Of a stretch of DNA of 64,000 nucleotides, positions 15,107 through 24,420 are shown one piece after another. Each line of letters begins with the position of its first letter. Position 1 is the first letter of the stretch. The position numbers were made by a program, and so were the translations under genes. Source of the stretch: Oligoflexus sp. (lineage in GTDB: Bacteria > Bdellovibrionota_B > Oligoflexia > Oligoflexales > Oligoflexaceae); contig JACMPP010000118.1 of NCBI GenBank assembly GCA_014377445.1, positions 1 through 64,000 on the forward strand, in the 5' to 3' direction. The notes below the pieces were generated by a model, which had not been told where the DNA came from, did not search any database, and saw only the letters and a list, made by a program, of their open reading frames with translations.

Positions 15107-18100
15107 CTATTTTCTAAGTACTGAGACCCCCTGTTCAGAAAGCACCCAAAGATTATTTTTAGAATCTTCGATCAAGTCAATTATACGATCACTTTCATCG
15201 CGTAATGCAATTTTGGATTGAATTCGACTTTTTAAATCGAAAGTTATCACTGAGTTTCTACCATTAAGGTAGATTTTTCGCTCTCTGATGATTGGCTTGC
15301 CTAAATTGAGTGTACCTTCATTAATCGTGGATTGATCATGGGACAAGTCTGAAAGATTGATCCATGAAAATCTGTCTTTTTCGAGCACTAAGAAGTAATT
15401 GGCCTGCCAATAGAATAGGCAACTACCAACACAGACAGGAGCGAGGAAGTCGTAATTCGTGATACTTCCACTTTTTCTGTTCAATAGACTCAATTTGCGT
15501 TCGTTGCGCTGTATCACGACTGATTTCGAATTTGTTTCAAGTATTTTTTCATTCGGCATAATTTGAATTAATTTTGACATTTGACTGTCGTAAAGAATGT
15601 CGCCTATTAAGATCGACTCTTCGGATTTATAGCCAATTTCTGAATCGAGGTTGACCTGAAAACTAGAGCAAGTGCCTTGGTTAAGAATGAACCTTTTCCC
15701 ATTTTTAATAGATTCATACCAATTGAATCCGAGTGCGGTTGCGTCTGTGAAAACTTGAGTGCACGCTTTGGAAATCACAACTTCCCCACTAATCGTCTTA
15801 ACTGAGCCTTCTGCAGATATAATATTCATACCTGATCCAAAAGGTTCGAGCCTATCAGTTCCACCTAATTTGGTTACTAATTTAAGAGTATCGTCCGTCG
15901 TAATGTAGATGGATCTATCATTCGATACCAGATAAACATGACCGTCACTTGAAAAAACTTGCTGGATATTTACGGGTTCAGTGAGAATTTCAGTAAGACC
16001 TTTGATGCTATCCAGTTTAAGTACATTTTTACTGGTATAAATTCTGAGAGAGCTGAGAGTTTCACCCGAAATTTTAAGAACATCTCCTTTCTTGCTTAAG
16101 TCAAAATGCTCGATACCATTTGTACTCAAAAACAAAATGTCTTTACTGGAATGCAATGTGAGGTATTCACCACTCTTAGCAGAGATAAAAGAGCGGCCCA
16201 CCTTGAATAATGAGTCAAAAGGCATCTTCTCCAAGTCTTGATCCTGGTAATAGCCGAATCCTCCGATGAATTTGAACCAAAGATTATTTTCTCTGTCGGT
16301 CCAAAGTTCGGTATATGAATGATCGTTCGGAAGTGGAAGAGGAAGACTCCATTTTCCAGCTTTGAAAAAGATGATCGCCGGATATAAGCTTCTGGCGTCA
16401 CCGTAAGTCGCAAATCCAATGATCGCTAATTTCGATTTCCATTGGACCGCTCTTGTAGGCTGGAAGCCATCCGGAGGAATGTATGATGAGCCGTCGCATT
16501 CGAGCATCGTTTCAAATAGCAAACAAGAAGTTCCTTCTACGAAGGACATCGGTTCGGTGCTCAGTTTTCGGACAAGCTCAAGATTGCCATCTCTGAGGCG
16601 ACTGATTTGTCGTCTTGTTAATACATCCAAGTGGCTTTCGTTTATCTTGAGATCTAAGATTTCTTCGGAAAATTTATAGGCTTGCTTCTTCTCGAGATGT
16701 TCATCGAATTCTATAAGTGTGCTACCGTCAGCAACATAAATCCGCTCATTCAATCGGATAGCTTTGGTTATGTCGACGAAGTCCTCAGATTTACAGGTCG
16801 GCTTGCTTCCAGAATTCAGACACACCTTCGACTCGTCGTAGTGCAAATCATTCTCCCACTTACCGAGAGATAAATTAATAGCTGGCTCAGTTTGTTCTGT
16901 AAGTACAGACGTGGTGCTCAACCAATTAAGATTCCAAAACTTTTCCCATTCTCCCCTGTTATTCGCCCTGTAAGTCTCAGCGTTTCTAGTGAAGAGCACA
17001 TCCGAGCTATTAACAAAATGCGGTTTCATGGATACAACTAGCTGAGAGACTCGACTTTCCCGCTTAAGGCCATTTCGACTATTTCTGATAAAAGTGCTTT
17101 GGATCAATTTGTTATCTGAAAAGTTAGATATCCCACTATTTATTCGGAAATCGATACCGTTTGGACAGCTTTGAAAGGTTGCGAGACTTTTGTCTTTGCA
17201 TGACTCGGATGTACAAATAATCTCCAAGTTTTTCTCGATCGAGCCGTTCTGATTGGTCATCCTAACATCACACTCGTCTTCGGCTTCGTCAGCAGTTAAC
17301 GAACGAGGAGCAGTGATGCTAAAAGAATTCATTGAATAGAAGTCGATTGGAATAGGAGTGAAATCAGAGGCTCCGACCCATTTCAGATCGAGATCTGGAG
17401 TAGTGATTGAAGAGTGGATTGTGAATGACCTTATTATACTTTCGTTGCCGGCAAGATCGATTGAGCATGCTAATAATTTAAAGGTGCCAGCTTGATTTAG
17501 ATAAAGTCCGTCTCTAGGAACTAAATTTCCCAATTTACGAATCTGAGAGCATGATGTTTCATGATTGTCATCGATGTCTGTAAGCGCATAGAAAGTTACG
17601 ACATCACCTTGCGTTAACAGCTTTAGTGGTTTTTGGGGGGAGATGTAGGAAACTTCCTTGCCGTCTGGCAGTGCAGGCTCTAAGGCAAAGGAATCGACGT
17701 TGATTCGACAAGTTATGACTTTTGCTTTGCTTCCCAGTGGGCTTTCAATGCTTAGCATCATCGTTTGATCGCCATCTCTGAATCCCATTGCTCTGGGTTC
17801 TACTGTGGCTTCGATCATCGATTTATTTATTTGCAGAATTATCGATTTCCCATAGTCACTTTCAACTCTAATCGTGTAAGAATTGGTCGGCACTTCTTGA
17901 TGCTTGAGGTTAATCGATTGACTGCTGCAATTTACAGACTCAATCTCAACTGGAGGCGTCCGTTGTAAACGAATCTTTTGAAGGCCTTCCGATTTTGTTT
18001 CTATAACCGCGGAGGAGCCTTTTGTATTTGATCCAATGATTATTCGGCTTTTTGCAGGGGCGTAAACACAGCCTTTTGGACTACTTCGAACTCGCTCTGG

Positions 18101-18298
18101 CTTGTCGTTGACTTTGAAGACATCGATCTGGCTCGCGTCGATTTTTACTTGTTCATCTGCGTCCCATATTTCGAGCGGGATTTGCACTCCGTTTTCAAGC
18201 TTCCCGCATCTTAAAATGGTGTCGTCATACCTATTCCCCAATGTCTTGCACCCCAGCAAGCCATAGACATGTAAAATGAGGATGAAGCGTACGTTCAT
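15107..18298 (-). CDS. Large AT-rich lipoprotein with regulator-propeller-like repeats
   Basis: This protein of about 1063 residues is unrecognised. The ATG at 18298 gives a signal peptide ending in lipobox GLLGC; a TTG 12 nt upstream is an alternative. The N-terminal ~430 residues look like Ig-type beta domains; the rest has propeller-type repeats, with NNLWFKF and NNLWVLSEQGVSVL resembling two-component-regulator propeller blades. Its base composition is much lower in G+C than its neighbours (20 of 60 in a sample line near 16021 against 32 of 60 in rng). It starts 14 bp after the kelch gene stop and is probably co-transcribed. A surface or periplasmic binding role is a guess. Confidence 0.75.
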   Translation of the reverse strand: MNVRFILILHVYGLLGCKTLGNRYDDTILRCGKLENGVQIPLEIWDADEQVKIDASQIDVFKVNDKPERVRSSPKGCVYAPAKSRIIIGSNTKGSSAVIETKSEGLQKIRLQRTPPVEIESVNCSSQSINLKHQEVPTNSYTIRVESDYGKSIILQINKSMIEATVEPRAMGFRDGDQTMMLSIESPLGSKAKVITCRINVDSFALEPALPDGKEVSYISPQKPLKLLTQGDVVTFYALTDIDDNHETSCSQIRKLGNLVPRDGLYLNQAGTFKLLACSIDLAGNESIIRSFTIHSSITTPDLDLKWVGASDFTPIPIDFYSMNSFSITAPRSLTADEAEDECDVRMTNQNGSIEKNLEIICTSESCKDKSLATFQSCPNGIDFRINSGISNFSDNKLIQSTFIRNSRNGLKRESRVSQLVVSMKPHFVNSSDVLFTRNAETYRANNRGEWEKFWNLNWLSTTSVLTEQTEPAINLSLGKWENDLHYDESKVCLNSGSKPTCKSEDFVDITKAIRLNERIYVADGSTLIEFDEHLEKKQAYKFSEEILDLKINESHLDVLTRRQISRLRDGNLELVRKLSTEPMSFVEGTSCLLFETMLECDGSSYIPPDGFQPTRAVQWKSKLAIIGFATYGDARSLYPAIIFFKAGKWSLPLPLPNDHSYTELWTDRENNLWFKFIGGFGYYQDQDLEKMPFDSLFKVGRSFISAKSGEYLTLHSSKDILFLSTNGIEHFDLSKKGDVLKISGETLSSLRIYTSKNVLKLDSIKGLTEILTEPVNIQQVFSSDGHVYLVSNDRSIYITTDDTLKLVTKLGGTDRLEPFGSGMNIISAEGSVKTISGEVVISKACTQVFTDATALGFNWYESIKNGKRFILNQGTCSSFQVNLDSEIGYKSEESILIGDILYDSQMSKLIQIMPNEKILETNSKSVVIQRNERKLSLLNRKSGSITNYDFLAPVCVGSCLFYWQANYFLVLEKDRFSWINLSDLSHDQSTINEGTLNLGKPIIRERKIYLNGRNSVITFDLKSRIQSKIALRDESDRIIDLIEDSKNNLWVLSEQGVSVLRK

Positions 18299-18312
18299 AC
18301 TGATATCCAAGG

Positions 18313-19446
18313 TTAATTAGTCGGAAGCATCCAAAGGCCTTTTAATTGACTCAAGCCTTTGCCCTTTTCGGGGTGAATGCCGCCAATTGCGAAAACAACA
18401 TTTTCGTCCGTGACTCCCATGCATCCTCCCATGGTCCCGGGGGGGGGGTTGTCAATTTTTAGAGTGGTCCACGAATTTGATTTGAAGCGGAAGAAGTACA
18501 TTAAATTATTATATTTGTCATCCTTGTTACGACCGCCCCAGAAAAGTATCCCCTCTGAAGGTAATAAAACGATGTCAAAGCCTTTAAAATCCTCAAAGCC
18601 TTCGATTTTAGGAATTTCGCTCCAATTTTTTTTATTGAAGTCATAAATAGACCCAAATATCTGGTGGTAGTAGTCAACGCTACCTCCCAAAACATAAAGC
18701 TTGTCCCCATCTAAAACCGTCTTGGAATTAACGCGAGGACCGAGGTTAGAATTCGTAACCTCAGACCATGAGTCTGTATTTCCGTCGTAAATAAATCCGT
18801 CGCTCCTGCGAGTTTGTCCTATTGAGCCTCCGAATATCAAGAATTTACTATCATATGCAGCAGCGATGCTTGAGACTCTAGTTCCAAGTTGGGGCGGCGG
18901 AAGTAACATTTTCAATTGCTTCTGTCGAAGATCATAAACGGCGCTGTTGAGTTCGCTTTTCTGGCCTTTTCCGCCGTAAAAAAATAGTCTTGATCCGGAC
19001 GCGAGCATCGTGGGTCGCCAACGAGGGTCCAATTTATCTATGCCCGAAATCTTTGTCCAAGTGAGATTTTGGAGTGAATATCGAAACAGGAAGTTAGACC
19101 CCTCTGGTCGATCTGCATCTTGGCCTCCGAATACGTAGGCCTCTTCCTGATCCTTCAGAAAAGCAAAATTTTGGAGGGGATTGGGACCTGATTTGTTTTC
19201 CCATCGTGACCAAGTCTTTTTAACTATATCGTAGGTGTAACCAATGTTGCTCAATGGACCATCATGGTCCTCTCCTATTCCGCTAAATATGTTGATGCGA
19301 TTTGGTTCGGCGAAGCAAGTTGTATGAGAAAGGCCATTGATTTCAATAGGAGTATCCAGAGTTACCCAGGATTTTCGTTGTTCAATGGGAGCAAGAGTTG
19401 AACATCCAGCTATCACTATTGATGGAAGAATTACAAAAAGTTTCAT
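18313..19446 (-). CDS. Kelch-repeat lipoprotein with C10 coding tract
   Basis: This 377-residue lipoprotein has its lipobox IAGC at residues 12-15. It then forms a kelch-type propeller: repeated FGG/YGG/LGG turns (AYVFGGQD, LFFYGGKG, FLIFGGSI, LYVLGGSV, ILFWGGRN, VFAIGGIH) spaced ~50 residues, about six blades. Kelch propellers are protein- or sugar-binding scaffolds. Codons 333-336 contain ten consecutive C on the coding strand (18439-18448), so slippage there would shift the frame in the last blade. The gene is AT-rich like its two neighbours. Confidence 0.85.
   Translation of the reverse strand: MKLFVILPSIVIAGCSTLAPIEQRKSWVTLDTPIEINGLSHTTCFAEPNRINIFSGIGEDHDGPLSNIGYTYDIVKKTWSRWENKSGPNPLQNFAFLKDQEEAYVFGGQDADRPEGSNFLFRYSLQNLTWTKISGIDKLDPRWRPTMLASGSRLFFYGGKGQKSELNSAVYDLRQKQLKMLLPPPQLGTRVSSIAAAYDSKFLIFGGSIGQTRRSDGFIYDGNTDSWSEVTNSNLGPRVNSKTVLDGDKLYVLGGSVDYYHQIFGSIYDFNKKNWSEIPKIEGFEDFKGFDIVLLPSEGILFWGGRNKDDKYNNLMYFFRFKSNSWTTLKIDNPPPGTMGGCMGVTDENVVFAIGGIHPEKGKGLSQLKGLWMLPTN
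18439..18448 (-). repeat. Mononucleotide C10 tract inside the kelch gene
   Basis: Ten G on the plus strand (C on the coding strand) encode part of Asn-Pro-Pro-Pro at residues 333-336. It is the longest G/C homopolymer noticed in the window and sits in otherwise AT-rich DNA, which makes it a candidate slippage site. Confidence 0.9.
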
Positions 19447-19577
19447 GCTTTTGGTCCAGATCAGAATTTTTGAGATTATCGCGCACCACTTTTAATCATT
19501 GAACCTGAATCTAATGGAAATGCAGTTCTGGTGATGTGTGTGCACAGAAAGTAAATGTAACCATCATTCGGTTGAAG

Positions 19578-20516
19578 TTACTGCGCAGGGCTCGCAACCT
19601 GCTCTGCAGGTACGACCGAAGACTGAGTCGATGGACTCGGCTTACCCACCCCCTGACACTCCACTCCAGCTAAATCCTTAAGAGGCGATTTTTGAAATCG
19701 GCAAGCGAGTTCCTGCACACGATAAGTTGCTTCGCAACGACTTTTCCCAACAGCTGTGAGTGGATCTTTCAGATTGATTTCGCCGATTTTAGAAAGACGA
19801 CATTCTGTCAATTCATTTTCCTGTGTGACACAATTTTTCCAAATTGGGGGGCAAAGTACATTCGATTTTTCCACTTCGCAACGAACACCTTTAAGATCTG
19901 TGGGATTAAGCCCTATAGAGCATGCACTTTTCGCCAACTTGTTTCTGGCGTCGCATTCGTTATTCCCCCATACTTCCGGTCGACTTGACCAAGATATATC
20001 TTGATCATTGTAGACTTCCGCATAACAACGCGTGGGCTCGTTAGATTTTTCACATTCCTTCGGCTTGGAAGGGCATTCGCTCTCATTTGCATCCGGATGA
20101 TATGTGATTTGAGTGACTAGAGCATAGTTCAAATTATTTGCACAAACTGCTTCATAAATTGCCTGTCTTGCCTTGCATGAAGACTTGCCAAATGCGATCA
20201 ATTGCTCATGATCGGGTAACAGTTGATGATTATATTCCACCGCGACAGCACGGGTGTAATTGTTCATTTCTTCAATGGGACATACAGGAGCATCTTTTGG
20301 GTTACAGTCTCTACCTGCCAGACTTAGAGCCTTAAGGACGAGAGGAACGGTAGGGTCTGGAACGGGCGCTGGCAATGTAGCTGCTTCCCGAGCGCGGTCC
20401 GTGTCTTTGGGTATGAACTGAATTTCGGGATAAGACGCGACATCACGAGAAGAACCCTCTCCGCTTTTACAGGAGAGGGTCAGAAGCAACAGTGCGATCG
20501 ATATGTACTTCAGCAA
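19578..20516 (-). CDS. Cys-rich repeat lipoprotein, unknown family
   Basis: This 312-residue lipoprotein has signal peptide and lipobox TLSC at residues 13-16. The mature part has three ~70-residue repeats, each opening with a CP or CPxxxxxC segment and containing GxxxCxA followed eight residues later by AC (GKSSCKARQ, GNNECDARN, GKSRCEATY). The paired cysteines suggest disulphide-bonded domains outside the cytoplasm. The start is TTG with AAAAGGG 8 nt upstream, and the gene follows flgD at 37 bp on the same strand, so it may be transcribed with the hook operon. It shares the AT-rich composition of the kelch gene. Confidence 0.75.
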   Translation of the reverse strand: MLKYISIALLLLTLSCKSGEGSSRDVASYPEIQFIPKDTDRAREAATLPAPVPDPTVPLVLKALSLAGRDCNPKDAPVCPIEEMNNYTRAVAVEYNHQLLPDHEQLIAFGKSSCKARQAIYEAVCANNLNYALVTQITYHPDANESECPSKPKECEKSNEPTRCYAEVYNDQDISWSSRPEVWGNNECDARNKLAKSACSIGLNPTDLKGVRCEVEKSNVLCPPIWKNCVTQENELTECRLSKIGEINLKDPLTAVGKSRCEATYRVQELACRFQKSPLKDLAGVECQGVGKPSPSTQSSVVPAEQVASPAQ

Positions 20517-20553
20517 AGCTTTGCCCTTTTGACCCGAGTCGTGTGTGGAAGGC

Positions 20554-21858
20554 TCAAGACGCTTGAGCAGGAATGTCTGTGTTGGGTTCTGCTAGTTTAG
20601 CGGAAGCCGGCTCATTCGGGGCAACAGTTTTTTTCATGTTAGCTGCGGCGGCTGGCGCCACGGGCGGCGTGTGAGCTGAGTTTGGTCCTGGGTTGGCTTC
20701 AGCGCCTGCGCGGGTTTGGGCCGACTTCACAGCTTTTTCCTGATTCGTTTTGGTTTCAGCGGCTCGGGTTTTGGCTGCATCAGCGGCCGCTGCTGCGACG
20801 GCTCCTGGTTTCTTCAGATCGAGTTTGCCTTCGGCCTGAAGTCGATCGAGGTTGTCAGCTGTGGCAACGGGATTGGAGTTTGGTTTGGGCTCAGAGCCTG
20901 GCAAGGGAAGGTTGAGGACCTGGCCGATACCCGCCGGAGCTCCACCTGGATTCAAAGATTTTGCAGCGTCAGGTGTTTCAACCGAGTCGTAACCCGATTT
21001 ACCCACCGAGATGATTTGATCGAAGGTCACGCGACCAAAGTCCGAGAAGAGAGCGCCTTCAGGGTTTTTGATGTCGACGCCATTGATCTTGGCTTTACTG
21101 GTCAGCTTGATCGGAACGTCGCCGCCTTCGGTGTTGCGTGCGGTGATCGAGTAAGTAAAGACGCCTTCATCGAGCTGGCGGCCATCGTGGGTTTTACCGT
21201 CCCATTTGATTTCGTGTTTGCCGGCATCCATCGGTCCAAGGTCGACTTGGTTGACGAGGATTCCCGAGCCATCCCGCACTTCGAGAGTGGCTTGGGCCAG
21301 GGGAGCTGGGGCTTCGAATTCGGATTTGGTGGGTACGCCTTTGTCGAGGCGCACGCGTCCCCCATCGACTTGCACTTCTTTGCCGATGTAGTTGATCATC
21401 TGCAGGTTACGGTCCGTGCCTTGAGCTGTGATGAGTTTCTCAATGCCCTTGTTCACGTTCATCATTTGTTCGAGACCGTTGAACTGAGCGAGTTTAGCGG
21501 CCATCTCAGTACCGTCGTCCGGGTTCATCGGATCCTGGTTCTGGAGCTGGGTCACGAAGAGTTTCAGAAAGTCGTCTTTACCGAGTTCGTTCTTCGGCTG
21601 GCGCTTTTCTTTGCTGGAATCAGCGAGTTTATCCAGGAATTCTGCGTCGCTCGAGGAGGTGAGGTCGCCGTTTTCTTTGGCCTTACGTTCCTTCTTCACA
21701 TTATCAACCGAGTTGGTGATAAGCGTTTTGAAGTCGGTTTGCTTTTTGTTTTCGGGCCGGTTCCGGCCGGTTTGATCATCGATCTTCGCATCGGAAAAGT
21801 TCGTCGATTGGGCGGGACCTGCGACCGGAGGCGTTACAGATTGGGTAATAGACGACAT
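20554..21858 (-). CDS. flgD: Flagellar hook capping/assembly protein with long extensions
   Basis: FlgD caps the growing flagellar hook outside the cell. The conserved N-terminal export/capping region is at residues ~90-150 (DDFLKLFVTQLQNQDPMNP, then FNGLEQMMNVN), followed by the FlgD Tudor/Ig-like core to ~270 (VNQVDLGPMDAG, YSITARN). At 434 residues it is about twice the usual length: ~88 extra N-terminal residues, rich in Lys, Asn and Ser, and a ~140-residue Ala/Pro/Lys-rich tail that looks disordered. fliK lies 3 bp upstream in the same operon; flgE is not downstream. Confidence 0.92.
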   Translation of the reverse strand: MSSITQSVTPPVAGPAQSTNFSDAKIDDQTGRNRPENKKQTDFKTLITNSVDNVKKERKAKENGDLTSSSDAEFLDKLADSSKEKRQPKNELGKDDFLKLFVTQLQNQDPMNPDDGTEMAAKLAQFNGLEQMMNVNKGIEKLITAQGTDRNLQMINYIGKEVQVDGGRVRLDKGVPTKSEFEAPAPLAQATLEVRDGSGILVNQVDLGPMDAGKHEIKWDGKTHDGRQLDEGVFTYSITARNTEGGDVPIKLTSKAKINGVDIKNPEGALFSDFGRVTFDQIISVGKSGYDSVETPDAAKSLNPGGAPAGIGQVLNLPLPGSEPKPNSNPVATADNLDRLQAEGKLDLKKPGAVAAAAADAAKTRAAETKTNQEKAVKSAQTRAGAEANPGPNSAHTPPVAPAAAANMKKTVAPNEPASAKLAEPNTDIPAQAS

Positions 21859-21861
21859 CGA

Positions 21862-24075
21862 TTAAACCCTCACTTTAATGCTGCCACCATCATGGATGAC
21901 TTGCGGTTGAAGATTCTGAGTGTTGTTGACCTGACGATACGAGCGACTGGATTTTTGACCGGTTCCCGAGACTCCCAGGAGTTCTTCCCTTTGAGAGGAT
22001 TGTTCGCGTTGTGACGAGCGCCCATCAGAGGAGGTCCAGGAAGAACCTCCACTAAGACCGATCTCAACCTTGGAAAGATTGAGATTTTGGTTTTGTAGAC
22101 TTTCGCGGAGTTTCGGCAATTCCGTTGCCAGCATTTCGCGTGCTTGAGGTGAAGCGGCTACGATCTTGATTTCGACTTTGTTGTCTTTCACTTCCACGGC
22201 GAGATCAATGGCACCAAGCTCCTTGTTGCCGATATCGATGCGCATGGCTCCGCCGCCGTCTTTAACGAGCATGGAGGCATTGTCGAAGACCTCTTTTTTC
22301 AACTGCTGAGGTGCCTGGACCTTGCTTGGCTCGGCAGTTTCAAGCTGAAAGATCGTGCTGGATTTCTGGGCCGGAGCGGAGTTGAAGTTAGTAAAGGATT
22401 CATCGTTTGAATGCTGTAGGCCTTCATCACCTTCTGCATCCGAACCGTTGGAGTCACCCGAGCCTGTGAGTGTGACTTCGCTGAGGCGTTCGAGCAATAC
22501 ACTTGGGTCGAAAGCCCTGGCTTTATCGACCGCTTGAGGGGCGCTGCTATCCGATTGAATATTGAAGGCCTGGATGTTTTCCATAAAGTCGCGGCGTTCG
22601 CTGCGTGAGACGATCGGAGTGTCGTCTATGCCGCTTTCGGGATCGAAGGTGAACGTCTCGCTCGAACGCATTTCTATGGACTGGAATGGATTTTGTGTTG
22701 TGAGCATGGCTTTAGGCATGCCTTCCATCGCGGGATTTCCGCTTGGAATGGCCAAGGACGCCAGCATCTGATCGATGGATGAGAGAGGCTGTGCTTTTCC
22801 GTCCACTTTCGGCATGGGTTGGGTTTCAGGAGCTTTAGAGTCAGCTCCGTTCGTCGCCTTGGGGTTAAGGCCTGCATTGCCCAGGATAACGTTCAGGAAT
22901 TCGGCTTCCATGGGATTGCGAGCCTCCTTTTCCTGGCTCATTTTTTCTACTGCCGGAGATACGGTTGGGTCCACGCCCGCAACTTTTTTGGGAGCGAGTT
23001 GAGGCAGGCTTGGATCGGCCTGCATCTTGGTGGCTCGCGCGATATATGGTGCCGCGCCATCCATAGGAATCGTTTCTTGAAGGATCTTGGCTTCGGCCAC
23101 AATGCGATCGGGGTCGACCTGAAAGGTCTTCATGAGATCCTTCAGGCTGACGGGAGTGTTCATAAGATCTTGGAAAGCCACCGGGTCTTTGATGATGAGA
23201 CCATCGCCAGACCAACCCATGTCGTTCAGCCAATCACCCAGCGGTTTGACTTCATCGATGATCGTGGATGGGTCTGCGCTCGCCATGACGTTGCCGAGCA
23301 TCGGAGATTCAGCAAGCGTGGTGGGAATGCTTTCGGGCTCTACAAACTGGAGCTGGCCCGTGAGGATCGCAAGGGATGGGAGTTCCCGGGAAATATTTGC
23401 CGGCTGGATACCCATGAAGGCCAGCATGTCTTCGAGGCGTTTCTCCCAAGTCGCGCCTTCTTCGTTGGACAGGTCGAGGGCGACTTCATCGAGGCTGCCT
23501 TGTTCGGACGTCGGAAGGTCCTCGGGTTGAATGACAAGAATAGAGGGTTTGTCATTGTCGGTCCCAGCTTGGACAGAATCTTTGTCCGCTTTTTCACCAA
23601 GACCAGCAACTTTGGCATTCTTGGCCTTGGTCGGCGGCTTGTCGAGGCTTGCCTTCGAGGCATCGTCAGCTCGTTCGCCGGATGCAGTCACTTCTTTAGT
23701 GTTACTAAGAGGCTCACGCTCGGCAGGAGTTGCCGGCTTGTCGGACTTTGCCTGAGGTTTTTGACTTAGAATAGCTTGATCGGCACGAGCTAGGTTTGCG
23801 TTCGCTTTTGGGTTGGCAGGCGATGCTTTGGCATCCGACTTGGTATCTGTCGGTCGGCGTGTGGGGCCCTGTGGGTTGGGTTTTGCCGCAACCTTGGCTT
23901 GGACCTGGTTTTGGGCCGCTTTTGCTTTCGGTTCGGGCTGCGCCAAATGGTCTTCGAATTTAGGACTGCCTTTAGACTGAACGGACGGCGCGTCAGGGGC
24001 TGGAACCGTCTCATTGGAGAGGGCTTCGCCTAAACCTGGTCTGTTTGGTAGCTTGGGTAGCGTTAAATTTACCAC
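21862..24075 (-). CDS. fliK: Flagellar hook-length control protein
   Basis: FliK measures hook length and switches the export apparatus from hook to filament substrates. The 737-residue protein has a low-complexity Pro/Ala/Lys-rich N-terminal half, as expected for the molecular ruler. The conserved C-terminal domain (residues ~600-690) includes MRIDIGNKELGAIDLAVEV and LPKLRESLQNQNLNLSKVEI. The closing residues are Gln/Ser-rich. It is the first gene of a minus-strand operon with flgD and has a sigma-54-like promoter 57 bp upstream. Confidence 0.9.
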   Translation of the reverse strand: MVNLTLPKLPNRPGLGEALSNETVPAPDAPSVQSKGSPKFEDHLAQPEPKAKAAQNQVQAKVAAKPNPQGPTRRPTDTKSDAKASPANPKANANLARADQAILSQKPQAKSDKPATPAEREPLSNTKEVTASGERADDASKASLDKPPTKAKNAKVAGLGEKADKDSVQAGTDNDKPSILVIQPEDLPTSEQGSLDEVALDLSNEEGATWEKRLEDMLAFMGIQPANISRELPSLAILTGQLQFVEPESIPTTLAESPMLGNVMASADPSTIIDEVKPLGDWLNDMGWSGDGLIIKDPVAFQDLMNTPVSLKDLMKTFQVDPDRIVAEAKILQETIPMDGAAPYIARATKMQADPSLPQLAPKKVAGVDPTVSPAVEKMSQEKEARNPMEAEFLNVILGNAGLNPKATNGADSKAPETQPMPKVDGKAQPLSSIDQMLASLAIPSGNPAMEGMPKAMLTTQNPFQSIEMRSSETFTFDPESGIDDTPIVSRSERRDFMENIQAFNIQSDSSAPQAVDKARAFDPSVLLERLSEVTLTGSGDSNGSDAEGDEGLQHSNDESFTNFNSAPAQKSSTIFQLETAEPSKVQAPQQLKKEVFDNASMLVKDGGGAMRIDIGNKELGAIDLAVEVKDNKVEIKIVAASPQAREMLATELPKLRESLQNQNLNLSKVEIGLSGGSSWTSSDGRSSQREQSSQREELLGVSGTGQKSSRSYRQVNNTQNLQPQVIHDGGSIKVRV

Positions 24076-24131
24076 AGCCTAAAGTTTCCTTATGATGGGC
24101 CGAAGAATATTCGAGACGGTAATCCATCCCA

Positions 24132-24147
24132 AGCATGCCCCATGCCA
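24132..24147 (-). promoter_or_regulatory. Candidate sigma-54 (RpoN) promoter of fliK-flgD
   Basis: On the minus strand the sequence is TGGCAT-GGGGC-ATGCT. It matches the RpoN consensus TGGCAC-N5-TTGCW at all key positions: GG and GC are spaced exactly 12 bp. RpoN control of hook genes is common in flagellated proteobacteria, which supports the call. Confidence 0.6.
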
Positions 24148-24358
24148 TTTCACTACAATAATAATTGCAGTTCTTTAGCCTAAGGAAAAGAGCCCGAACC
24201 GGGCAAATTCAGCCGTTTGCACGACATTTCTTGCCGGGTACTCCTCGGATTGCGCTCGAAATAAGGTGAATTAAAGGGTAAGTTGCGTTTCGCCTGGGTT
24301 CCATGTCATCTAATCAACCTTAAGGTCTTCTCCAAAGCGCTTTAGAAGGCGATTTCTG

Positions 24359-24387
24359 TTGACAGTAAGGGTCCGATTTAAGATTAT
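24359..24387 (+). promoter_or_regulatory. Sigma-70-type promoter for rplU operon
   Basis: A perfect -35 TTGACA (24359-24364), a 17-bp spacer and GATTAT (24382-24387; four of six to TATAAT). The predicted transcript starts near 24394 and has a ~113-nt leader before rplU. Confidence 0.65.
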
Positions 24388-24420
24388 GTGACGCTCTCTA
24401 GGCTGAATAAGTTAAGAGAC

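Noticed and set aside
20716-22014. Long open frame (432 codons) on the plus strand opposite flgD and fliK
   Set aside because: It runs antisense to well-supported flagellar genes, has no family resemblance, and arises from their biased codon use.
22819-23769. 316-codon plus-strand frame opposite fliK
   Set aside because: Antisense shadow of fliK with no domain or ribosome binding site.
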